Of a stretch of DNA of 25,970 nucleotides, positions 7,291 through 13,877 are shown piece by piece. Source of the DNA: a virus; the IMG/VR virus record IMGVR_UViG_3300017714_004386, positions 1 through 25,970 of that record; one strand, given 5' to 3'. The position numbers were made by a program, and so were the translations under genes. Below the pieces are notes generated by a model that saw only the letters and a list, made by a program, of their open reading frames with translations, was not told the origin of the DNA and searched no databases. Position 1 is the stretch's first letter, and every line of letters starts with the position of its first letter.

Positions 7291-8937
7291 TTACCCTTCA
7301 CAAGATTTACATTCCATCATTGATCTTGCTAATTCTTGGCTAGGGTTTGCGCTTCTCTGGTAATAAAAGCCTTTAACTCCATTTTGCCACCCATAAATCA
7401 AAAGCTGATTCACTTCTTTAGCAGGGGCTTTGGGAGCAACCATGATATTTAAAGATTGCCCTTGGTCAATATACTTTTGCCTTTGAGCTGCTTGAATAAC
7501 AATTTCTTTCTGGCTAATTTCTCCAAAAGTTTTGAATACTTCTTTCTCCTCGTTAGATAAAAAAGATAAATGCTGCACTGAACCTCCTTTCCCTAAGATA
7601 CCCATCCAAACATCATCATTATCTTTGCCCTTTTTAGCTAAGAGAGTTTTTAGGTAAGGATTTCTAAACGTAAATTTACCTTTAGCGAGATCTTTAGTAA
7701 AATAATTGCCGTTGAGAGGTTCGATAGATGGAGAAACCTGACCCAAGATGAAGGAGCTACTTGTAGTTGGAGCGATAGCTAAGGTGGTAGTATTCCGACG
7801 ACCGTAACCCTCACAATACATAGGCTCTCCCAAGCCTAGTGCTAATTCTTCTGTAGCTTCATCTGCCCGACTACGGATGATTTTCCAAATGGAGCTATTC
7901 TCCATTTTAGCTTCCATACTTTCAAACCCAATCATCTTGCTTTGTAGGTAAGAGTGCCAACCAAGAACCCCCATGCCCAAAGCCCTATGACGCTTGGCAA
8001 AATTATGAGAGGACTCCATGAATGGAATGTTCGTTGTTTTTAAGATGTATTCCTCCATTACTGCGTCAAGAAACTTAACTAATGTCTCAATAGCGTCCGT
8101 CTTTATAATATCATCCCATCTAACTAGATTCAAAGAAGATAAACAACAAACGAAAGACTCTTCCTCTTTGGACGGCAAGCTAATCTCATTACAAAGATTA
8201 GATGCATAAATCTTCATGTCTTGGTGTTTATAACAGTCAGGTGCATTCTTATTTGCTGTATCTTGAAAAAAGATATACGGATATCCAGTCTCGAAACGCT
8301 TTCTAATTACAGAAGCCCAAAGCTGACGTTTTTCTGGATCGCCATCAATCATACTCTGCATCCAACCATCAGTGACAGTGACTCCAAAAGACATATCTTG
8401 GATCGCGTTGCCCTCGCTTTTAATGCGGAGAAACTCTTTGACATCAGCATGCTCAATAGGAAGGTAAGCTGCAAAAGAACCACGACGAACATTCCCCTGA
8501 GAGACAACAGCAGCTACCTTATCAAACAGTTCCATGAAGTGAACTGCTCCTGATGATTCACCACCAGAATTGATTGATGCGCCACGCTCGCGAAGATCAC
8601 CAAAGTAAGCAGAAGTGCCTGAGCCATGCTTAGTCTGCATACCTACCTCAGACTGTTTGGCTAGGATGCCATCCATTCTGTCGGGGACGTAGACTCCGTT
8701 ACAGGATATGGGCAAACCACGATCACGACCAAAATTAGACCAGACAGGAGAAGCCAAGGAATAAAATCCCTGTTTCATATAAAGCTCAAACTTGTCAGCA
8801 AATCCATCAATGCTTAGATAAGCTTCAGCAGTATCTGCAATATCACGAATTCTCTGTTCTGGAGTTTCTCCTTTTTTCAGATACCCTCTCTCAAGAAATA
8901 ATCTTGAGTCATCATTTAGCCAATAGTAGTCAGTCAT
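7291..8937 (-). CDS. nrdA: Ribonucleoside-diphosphate reductase class Ia, large subunit
   Basis: The catalytic subunit reduces ribonucleotides to deoxyribonucleotides with the small subunit encoded just upstream. At 548 residues it is much shorter than E. coli NrdA (about 760), because the N-terminal ATP-cone is missing and several loops are trimmed. Key residues are present: Cys79 in LPISCNG, the N-x-C-x-E site Asn247/Cys249/Glu251, a partner cysteine in VCCLSS (264/265), the radical-transfer pair Tyr525-Tyr526 in GFYYQRS, and the C-terminal shuttle cysteines 543 and 546 in ECKSCEG. Loss of the ATP-cone implies no dATP overall-activity inhibition through that domain, which would suit a phage that needs excess dNTPs. 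The ATG follows the nrdB stop with no gap (TAAATG), so the two are coupled. Confidence 0.96.
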   Translation of the reverse strand: MTDYYWLNDDSRLFLERGYLKKGETPEQRIRDIADTAEAYLSIDGFADKFELYMKQGFYSLASPVWSNFGRDRGLPISCNGVYVPDRMDGILAKQSEVGMQTKHGSGTSAYFGDLRERGASINSGGESSGAVHFMELFDKVAAVVSQGNVRRGSFAAYLPIEHADVKEFLRIKSEGNAIQDMSFGVTVTDGWMQSMIDGDPEKRQLWASVIRKRFETGYPYIFFQDTANKNAPDCYKHQDMKIYASNLCNEISLPSKEEESFVCCLSSLNLVRWDDIIKTDAIETLVKFLDAVMEEYILKTTNIPFMESSHNFAKRHRALGMGVLGWHSYLQSKMIGFESMEAKMENSSIWKIIRSRADEATEELALGLGEPMYCEGYGRRNTTTLAIAPTTSSSFILGQVSPSIEPLNGNYFTKDLAKGKFTFRNPYLKTLLAKKGKDNDDVWMGILGKGGSVQHLSFLSNEEKEVFKTFGEISQKEIVIQAAQRQKYIDQGQSLNIMVAPKAPAKEVNQLLIYGWQNGVKGFYYQRSANPSQELARSMMECKSCEG

Positions 8938-9909
8938 TTAAAACAAGTCGTCTGCGTTGAACGTCTGCGAATTTTTTGAATACTCGACTGGTCGAGCATA
9001 AAAGAAGTCGGTGGCATTATTGCCAAGCAACTCCTCTTCAAACCAGATGGTATCTTTCAGCAGGTTTTTGTCAACATCAAAAGCTTGTTTAAAGCCAATT
9101 TTTTTCAGAGAATCATTTATCCTGTTTTTAATGAACTCTTTGAGAACCACAGCGTTAAGTCCTTTCTCTCGGATTCCATTAATCATCCAATCAACAATCT
9201 TACTCTCAGCATGGAATGCTTGTTGAGCTTCTTCAAGAACTCGTTGTTCTAATTCTTCGTCAAAAAGCTCAGGGTGCTCTTCACGGATAGTGTTTATGAT
9301 CTTCATCCCAACAAGAGCGTGAACATTCTCCTCATTCCGTGTGTATTTCACCTGTTGATCAGTATCCTTCAGAACATTTTTGTTTCTAGCAAACCAGTTT
9401 ATTACGTAAAATTGGGAAAACAACGACACGTTCTCTACGAAAAGGGTAAATAGGATTAAAGCATAAACATATTGCTTCTTGCTATTCTTGTAAAATTTGT
9501 GCGTATATTTCCTTAAGTAATTTACTCGTCCCTCAATAAAGTCCAGCTTTAGATTCTGCTCAAATACATCCTCTAAACCCAAAACCTCAAGTAGCCGTTC
9601 ATAGGCATTATTGTGAATAACTTCGACGTTCGCCATAACAAAGCCCAAGTCGCTCAATGATGGGTGCGGCAAATTGTCTCCCAACTTACTCCAGAACTTT
9701 TTAACAGCAACTTCGATCTGCCCGATAGCGGAAAGTGTTCTAACGATTATCTCTTTATCCCTTTCGCCTAGGGAAACATTGAAGTCTTGAATATCAGAAG
9801 AAAAACTAAATTCTTTATCGGTCCAGAACCCATTATGCATTGCCTCAATAAACTCTCCTGCCCAAGGGTATTGGTCAGGCTTCCTCGATATCTGTTCTTC
9901 AAAAATCAT
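8938..9909 (-). CDS. nrdB: Ribonucleoside-diphosphate reductase class Ia, small subunit
   Basis: A 323-residue ferritin-fold subunit that houses the diiron-tyrosyl radical used by NrdA. Likely metal ligands are Glu66 (where E. coli has an aspartate), Glu96 and His99 in EVIHNNAY, Glu159 in LFVENVS, and Glu194 and His197 in EENVHA. The radical tyrosine is kept as Tyr103, with the same spacing from the ligands as in E. coli, so this is not a tyrosine-less variant. The C-terminal acidic segment ending DDLF resembles the tail that docks on NrdA. It is the first gene of the long minus-strand run. A sigma70-like promoter lies about 190 nt upstream, separated by a structured leader that may attenuate transcription. 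Confidence 0.96.
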   Translation of the reverse strand: MIFEEQISRKPDQYPWAGEFIEAMHNGFWTDKEFSFSSDIQDFNVSLGERDKEIIVRTLSAIGQIEVAVKKFWSKLGDNLPHPSLSDLGFVMANVEVIHNNAYERLLEVLGLEDVFEQNLKLDFIEGRVNYLRKYTHKFYKNSKKQYVYALILFTLFVENVSLFSQFYVINWFARNKNVLKDTDQQVKYTRNEENVHALVGMKIINTIREEHPELFDEELEQRVLEEAQQAFHAESKIVDWMINGIREKGLNAVVLKEFIKNRINDSLKKIGFKQAFDVDKNLLKDTIWFEEELLGNNATDFFYARPVEYSKNSQTFNADDLF

Positions 9910-9955
9910 GTCTCATCTATTTACACGAACGGTGTTGATGGGCAAGGAAAAAATG

Positions 9956-9975
9956 AAAAAAGATGGCGAAGCCAT
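9956..9975 (-). terminator. Terminator-like hairpin in the nrd leader
   Basis: On the minus strand a 5-bp stem (ATGGC/GCCAT with a 3-nt loop, 9975-9963) is followed by C and then six T residues (9961-9956). It lies between the predicted nrd promoter and nrdB, so it could attenuate the operon or end a short RNA. The stem is short, which limits confidence. Confidence 0.45.
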
Positions 9976-10010
9976 TCTATTAATGCGAACGTAGTGAGTA
10001 TTAATAGAAT
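9974..10010. repeat. 11-bp perfect inverted repeat in the nrd/sigma intergenic region
   Basis: ATTCTATTAAT at 9974-9984 is repeated in inverse at 10000-10010 around a 15-nt centre. It abuts the terminator-like hairpin on its left and the 13-bp repeat array on its right. It could be an RNA stem in the nrd leader or a binding site for a dimeric DNA-binding protein. Confidence 0.75.
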
Positions 10011-10011
10011 A

Positions 10012-10076
10012 CGTATCCTAACTACGTACCCTAACTACGAATCCTAACTGCACTGTAAGGGTTCGTATCCTTGCTA
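10012..10076. repeat. 13-bp direct repeat array
   Basis: Three adjacent copies lie at 10012-10024, 10025-10037 and 10038-10050, with consensus CGTATCCTAACTA and one or a few changes per copy. A fourth, diverged copy (11 of 13 matches) lies at 10064-10076. Regular spacing on one face suggests protein-binding iterons, or a repeated RNA element in the nrd leader. Confidence 0.75.
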
Positions 10077-10095
10077 CTGCGGCTCCAATACGCCT

Positions 10096-10123
10096 ATTAT
10101 ATCGACAAGAAAATATCCGTCAA
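10096..10123 (-). promoter_or_regulatory. Sigma70-like promoter for the nrdBA operon
   Basis: On the minus strand, TTGACG (10123-10118) and a perfect TATAAT (10101-10096) are separated by 16 nt. Transcription would start near 10090 and leave a leader of about 180 nt before nrdB. The match to the housekeeping consensus suggests early transcription by unmodified host polymerase. Confidence 0.65.
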
Positions 10124-10137
10124 GAAAAAAAAATAAG

Positions 10138-10170
10138 TTGACAAAACTTCACCATATGCGAAAATAATAT
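10138..10170 (+). promoter_or_regulatory. Possible sigma70-like promoter for the sigma-factor operon
   Basis: A perfect TTGACA (10138-10143) lies upstream of AATAAT (10163-10168, 19-nt gap) or TAATAT (10165-10170, 21-nt gap). Both spacings are longer than the ideal 17, so the match is weaker than for the divergent nrd promoter. The start point would be close to the ATG at 10182, leaving little or no leader. Confidence 0.35.
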
Positions 10171-10181
10171 TTAACAGACAA

Positions 10182-10772
10182 ATGGACTTTCAAAATGCCA
10201 CAGACCCAGAATTAACTGACTTAATCAAAGAAAAAGATAACGAGGATGCTCTGAATCTACTGATTGAGAGACATTCTGGAATATATGTTGACATAGTTAA
10301 GAAATATGGATCTAAATCTTTGCCAAATACCGATATATATGACATTATCTCTGATAAAGATTATATTATCTATAAGGCCGCTTTAGACTATGATGAAAAC
10401 AAAGCTAAATTCTCTACGCATGTAGGGAATAAAGCTAAATACTTGTGTTTAAGTAAAAAAACATTAAGCAAAAAAAACAAAAGAATGATACCTTTCGATT
10501 CTATCGATTACTCCGAACAATCAAAAGAACTCCATCCTGATGAGAAATGTGAAATAAGTGAAAATTTTTCGTCCATAATGAAACTAATAAATGATCACCC
10601 CGATAATAGAGTTAAGACCATTTTCAAACAAAGATACTTTGGTGGAGAAAGAGGAAAGCTTAGTACTTGGAAAAATATTGGCGATAATATAGGACTATCT
10701 GCTCAAGGATGCATAAACATCCACGACAAAACACTAATAGAATTCCAGAAACAAATTAAAAAAAATGCATGA
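10182..10772 (+). CDS. Phage RNA polymerase sigma factor, late-sigma-like
   Basis: This 196-residue protein has the reduced sigma layout of an N-terminal region 2 and a C-terminal region 4. Residues 23-42 (ALNLLIERHSGIYVDIVKKY) match the first helices of region 2. Residues 51-90 (IYDIISDKDYIIYKAALDYD, then KAKFSTHVGNKAKYL) carry the core-binding and -10 recognition pattern. Residues 159-188 form a helix-turn-helix like region 4. Size and pattern resemble T4 gp55-type sigma factors that direct late transcription. It is the first gene of the plus-strand block and overlaps the following glycosyltransferase by 8 nt. Virion genes in the window may be its targets, but no convincing common late promoter was found. 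Confidence 0.8.
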   Translation: MDFQNATDPELTDLIKEKDNEDALNLLIERHSGIYVDIVKKYGSKSLPNTDIYDIISDKDYIIYKAALDYDENKAKFSTHVGNKAKYLCLSKKTLSKKNKRMIPFDSIDYSEQSKELHPDEKCEISENFSSIMKLINDHPDNRVKTIFKQRYFGGERGKLSTWKNIGDNIGLSAQGCINIHDKTLIEFQKQIKKNA

Positions 10773-11847
10773 ATTGAATTTAGACGCACCATTTAACTCG
10801 TTAAGCTTGGGGAATGTATCCTTAAACTTCTTCAGAGAACTTGTAAAAAAAGATTTAAAATTAAATGTTTTTCCAATGGGAAAGCCTGATTTCTCTGCTT
10901 TCGATAAAATGAGTCAAGAGGAGATGGATTCATACAAAGAGGATTCCGAGAATTCTTTGAAAAACCTTAATAGAGAAATACCCACTTTAAGGATTTGGCA
11001 CATCAACGGTGCTGAGAAAAAAATCGGAGATCGCCAGTTTTTATATACATTCTACGAAGTAGATAGCCCGACAGAAGAAGAGATAGCAATTGTTAAATCT
11101 CAAGAGCATGTTTTCTTTTCTTGTTCAGAAGCTGCTGAAATTTTTAAAAGCAAAGGGTGCGATAATGTTTCGTATGTCCCACTTGGTTTCGATCCAGATT
11201 TTCATAAGACGGACAAGGAATACCTTGGTGATGATGTGATTCATTTTGGACTTATTGGAAAAATGGAGCGCAGAAAGAATACCCAAGCTTTGATCCAACT
11301 ATGGTGTAATAAATTCGGGAATAACCCAAGATTCCAGCTAACTTGTTTGGTGGGTAATCCATTTGTTAAACAAGAACAGATGAATAAATCGATTGCTCAG
11401 GCGATGAATAATCAAAAATATTCAAATGTAAATTTTTTGTCCCGACTAAAAACAAATAGTGAAGTTAATGAATTAATTAATTCAATCGATATTGACTTAT
11501 CTGGACTCTCAAACGGAGAAGGTTGGAACCTTCCAGCATTCAATGCGACAGCTCTTGGCAAGTGGTCTATAGTTAGTAACTGTAGCTCGCACAAAGATTG
11601 GTCCAATAATAATAACGCAATTCTAGTCGATCCGAAAGGCAAACAACCATGCTATGATAATATGTTCTTTGTAGAAGGGTCTAAGTTCAACCAAGGCGAA
11701 TATTACCTTCTAAATGGATCAGAAATTAATTCTGCAATGGATACAGCTTGCCAAATGGCTAAATCTGAAAATACAGAAGGACTAAAACTTCAACAGAAAT
11801 TTACATACGAAAAAACTGTTGAAAAAATCCTAGAAAAAATCTACTAA
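10765..11847 (+). CDS. GT4-like (GT-B fold) glycosyltransferase
   Basis: A 360-residue GT-B type protein. The N-terminal half (1-160) has weak Rossmann features with YTFYEVDSP and YVPLGFDPDFH. The C-terminal half holds the donor site: HFGLIGKMERRKNTQALI near residues 160-180 and NGEGWNLPAFNATALGK near 250-267. In GT4 enzymes this last motif usually carries two glutamates eight residues apart; here Glu252 is kept but the second position is Asn260. This may alter donor choice or activity. It overlaps the sigma gene by 8 nt and is followed after 1 nt by the FmdB-like gene. A sigma factor coupled with a glycosyltransferase is an unexpected pairing. Confidence 0.82.
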   Translation: MHELNLDAPFNSLSLGNVSLNFFRELVKKDLKLNVFPMGKPDFSAFDKMSQEEMDSYKEDSENSLKNLNREIPTLRIWHINGAEKKIGDRQFLYTFYEVDSPTEEEIAIVKSQEHVFFSCSEAAEIFKSKGCDNVSYVPLGFDPDFHKTDKEYLGDDVIHFGLIGKMERRKNTQALIQLWCNKFGNNPRFQLTCLVGNPFVKQEQMNKSIAQAMNNQKYSNVNFLSRLKTNSEVNELINSIDIDLSGLSNGEGWNLPAFNATALGKWSIVSNCSSHKDWSNNNNAILVDPKGKQPCYDNMFFVEGSKFNQGEYYLLNGSEINSAMDTACQMAKSENTEGLKLQQKFTYEKTVEKILEKIY

Positions 11848-11848
11848 G

Positions 11849-12232
11849 ATGGCTATTTATATCTACAAACACCCAGAGACAGGAGAACACAAAGAAGTCA
11901 TTCAAGGAATGAATGAAGAACACACCTATATTGATGAGTCTGGTCTAAAATGGAAAAGAGTATTTACATCCCCGCATGCATCAATTGATACTAAAGATGA
12001 CGCTTGGGATCACAACAGTTTTGTAGAGAAAACTGGCAAGATGAAAGGAACTGTAGGTGATGTTTTAGATTATTCGTCAGAATTATCTGCTAAAAGGGCA
12101 GAAGCTAACGGTGGAGAAGATCCAGTCAAAAGAAAGGCTTTCAAAGACTACGAGAAGAAAGTCGGCAAAAAACACATTTCAGACAAAAAGAAGACTATTG
12201 AAACTTCCAAGATTAAAATAGATCTTGATTAA
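11849..12232 (+). CDS. FmdB-like small protein lacking zinc ligands
   Basis: The first 45 residues of this 127-residue protein (MAIYIYKHPETGEHKEVIQG, then a strand WKRVFTSPH) follow the layout of FmdB-type zinc-ribbon proteins. The usual two C-x-x-C knuckles are missing, and the chain contains no cysteine at all. The C-terminal half is charged and lysine-rich (about 85-127), perhaps disordered. Proteins of this sort are common in marine phages with no established role. It closes the plus-strand block, and its stop codon overlaps the stop of the convergent fibre-like gene by 4 nt. Confidence 0.7.
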   Translation: MAIYIYKHPETGEHKEVIQGMNEEHTYIDESGLKWKRVFTSPHASIDTKDDAWDHNSFVEKTGKMKGTVGDVLDYSSELSAKRAEANGGEDPVKRKAFKDYEKKVGKKHISDKKKTIETSKIKIDLD

Positions 12233-13257
12233 ATAGCTACATACGAATTAGCTGGGAAAGGGATAGCTCCTGTGAAATTAGACCCCTCTACAACAAAATA
12301 AGCTACACTGGTTCCAGTTAATACATGTCCAGTTACTATATTTTGGGCGAATAAATCTCCAGTCAAAACAGTTTCTAAGTTATTTACCGTTATACCTCCA
12401 AGAGCTTCAACTGGAGTAGTTGTGCCAGTTGTAGTATTTGGTTCTATAAGCATGGCGAAATCGTGGCGCACAACCCGATTTTCTAAATACCCTGATGATA
12501 CAGCTTCACCACCAGTCAATGTTACTACACCGCTAAATTGTACACTAGTATTGAAATCAACATTTCCTGAAAATCCACAATCTCCACTGAATGTGGCGGT
12601 TTCACTTGAATCTAACTTAATGTCAGCATCAAAGATAACATCAGTACCACTAAAGGATACGCTATCATTAAACACAACATCATCAGAAAATAAAACCTCA
12701 TTATTTAAATATACGTTATCATTGAAAACAACATCATCAGAAAACACAACACCACTATTAGGAGTCTTGAACTCGACTCCACTATCGAATGAAATCAAAA
12801 GTGAATTATTCTTAGTTATGCTTTGAGCGGTGGTTAACTGATCCGCTATCACCGTAGATCCCGTGATTTGATCCGAAAAAGAAATACTCCTACCACATAC
12901 TATGGTATTATGATCCCCACTCCGCCCAAAATTAGAATTCTTACCATTTAAGGCTGTATTAAAAGTTCCTGAATTAGCATTAATTGTGCTCCCATTAACC
13001 ACAACATTTGTTCCTGTAGCGGTATTCAAAATACCACCCAAAGCTTTACCAGTATCGTCGGAAGAATTAGAAGAGTTTGCAGTAAGAAGCTTTTGACTAT
13101 CAATTAGTAAACTTCCGTCAATTGTGAAATCACCTGTTAAATCCCTTTTTAAATCAATATTAAATCCAGTAATATTGTCTGTAAAAATGAGATCACCGCT
13201 TGCACTTAAAAAAGTGGGCAATTGTAATTGTTGTGGTTGAATTTTAGTAAATGCCAT
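12229..13257 (-). CDS. Beta-repeat fibre-like virion protein
   Basis: This 342-residue protein has no cysteine pattern or enzyme motif but many short beta-strand repeats. Examples are VVFSDDVVFNDNVYL and VLFSDDVVFNDSVSF, with an 18-residue period, followed by FSGNVDF and QFSGVVTL. The order is a short N-terminal part (about 1-60), Ser/Thr/Asn-rich segments, the repeat region (about 165-255) and a C-terminal head. Repeats of this kind build beta-helical stalks of tail fibres or whiskers, so a structural or receptor-binding role is likely. It stands alone on the minus strand between two plus-strand blocks. No Shine-Dalgarno is visible. Confidence 0.65.
   Translation of the reverse strand: MAFTKIQPQQLQLPTFLSASGDLIFTDNITGFNIDLKRDLTGDFTIDGSLLIDSQKLLTANSSNSSDDTGKALGGILNTATGTNVVVNGSTINANSGTFNTALNGKNSNFGRSGDHNTIVCGRSISFSDQITGSTVIADQLTTAQSITKNNSLLISFDSGVEFKTPNSGVVFSDDVVFNDNVYLNNEVLFSDDVVFNDSVSFSGTDVIFDADIKLDSSETATFSGDCGFSGNVDFNTSVQFSGVVTLTGGEAVSSGYLENRVVRHDFAMLIEPNTTTGTTTPVEALGGITVNNLETVLTGDLFAQNIVTGHVLTGTSVAYFVVEGSNFTGAIPFPANSYVAI
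12663..12744. repeat. Two 28-bp near-identical copies inside the fibre gene
   Basis: Copies at 12663-12690 and 12717-12744 match at 26 of 28 bases and lie 54 nt apart. This equals the 18-residue period of the encoded beta repeat (FSDDVVFND). The near identity suggests recent duplication or gene conversion of the stalk repeat. Confidence 0.8.
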
Positions 13258-13295
13258 GCTACAATAGATTATCTAAATAAGAATACACTTTTTCT

Positions 13296-13877
13296 ATGAA
13301 ATTCACACTTTACAAGCCAAATGCCAAAAATACTGGATCAGCATTCACTTTTGATTGCACTAAAGATAGAAATGGTAATCCAGTTCTTTTCGTCTCCATG
13401 ATTCTTCAGTATGGCTGGAATGATGAACGTAAAACAGGCTCCTTTAAGGAAAACGCCAAGAATCCAGATAAATCCACTACAATTAAGCTCACAGACATTG
13501 AAGCTGGAGAGTTCCTATCCTCAATTAAAACTCGGATTCCATTCTTGGGTTTTCATAAAACAGAAGAAAAAACAACAATTATCAAGTTTACCCCTTGGGA
13601 TAAGAATCGAATTATCAAAAATAAAGATGGTCAAGAGACATTTAAATCACCAGCTTGGGGTCTTACGGTTACAAAAAATTCCTCTCAATTCTTTAAGCTG
13701 CCAATCGAAGCTGGAGAGTCTGAATGCCTAGCTGTTTTGCTTGAAGGGTATATTAAACAGAGTCTGACTGCTAAGTCAGAGGCTTATAAACAAGACCAGC
13801 CACAAAAAACTTATAAAAAACCTGCCCCTAAAGCGCCCGTAGTTGAGGATGAAGACGATGATGATGTCCCATTCTAA
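13296..13877 (+). CDS. ssb: Single-stranded DNA-binding protein
   Basis: A 193-residue protein with a beta-rich, basic and aromatic N-terminal domain (about 1-155), a Lys/Pro/Ala linker (about 165-182) and a sharply acidic end EDEDDDDVPF. This end matches the partner-binding DDDIPF tail of bacterial SSB and resembles the acidic tails of phage SSBs such as T7 gp2.5 and T4 gp32. It probably coats single-stranded DNA during replication and recombination, working with the UvsX-like protein. I cannot tell an OB fold from a PC4/Whirly-like fold by eye. The codons for the acidic tail also contain the start codons of the next gene. No Shine-Dalgarno precedes the ATG. Confidence 0.8.
   Translation: MKFTLYKPNAKNTGSAFTFDCTKDRNGNPVLFVSMILQYGWNDERKTGSFKENAKNPDKSTTIKLTDIEAGEFLSSIKTRIPFLGFHKTEEKTTIIKFTPWDKNRIIKNKDGQETFKSPAWGLTVTKNSSQFFKLPIEAGESECLAVLLEGYIKQSLTAKSEAYKQDQPQKTYKKPAPKAPVVEDEDDDDVPF

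Larger units (their letters stand above)
9962..10090 (-). ncRNA. Predicted structured leader or small RNA upstream of nrdB
   Basis: This is the stretch expected to be transcribed from the minus-strand promoter at 10123-10096 up to the terminator-like hairpin. It contains the 13-nt repeats, the 11-bp inverted repeat and the final hairpin with U-run, and has no convincing minus-strand ORF. It may be an attenuator leader of the nrd operon or a free RNA of about 130 nt. It matches no riboswitch class that I recognise, and no tRNA fold could be built. The 5' end is only estimated from the -10 box. Confidence 0.35.

Noticed and set aside
9918-9925. TGTAAATA on the minus strand before nrdB, resembling a T4 late promoter
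   Set aside because: It is 8 nt from the start codon, mismatches TATAAATA, and no shared motif was found before the structural genes.
9787-10047. 86-codon plus-strand ORF across the nrdB start and leader
   Set aside because: It mostly lies antisense to nrdB and runs over the repeat array. Its composition is repeat-derived and it has no family features.
10054-10075. tRNA T-arm-like GTTCGTAT hairpin
   Set aside because: The loop is 8 nt and no acceptor, D or anticodon arm can be built around it.
12422-12826. 134-codon plus-strand ORF inside the fibre gene
   Set aside because: It is fully antisense to the fibre-like gene, whose beta repeats make better protein sense.
13272-13279. TCTAAATA before ssb as a possible late promoter
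   Set aside because: One mismatch in an AT-rich region is expected by chance, and SSB is normally an early gene.
13411-13731. 106-codon ORF inside ssb
   Set aside because: It is a shadow frame of the SSB gene with no independent support.
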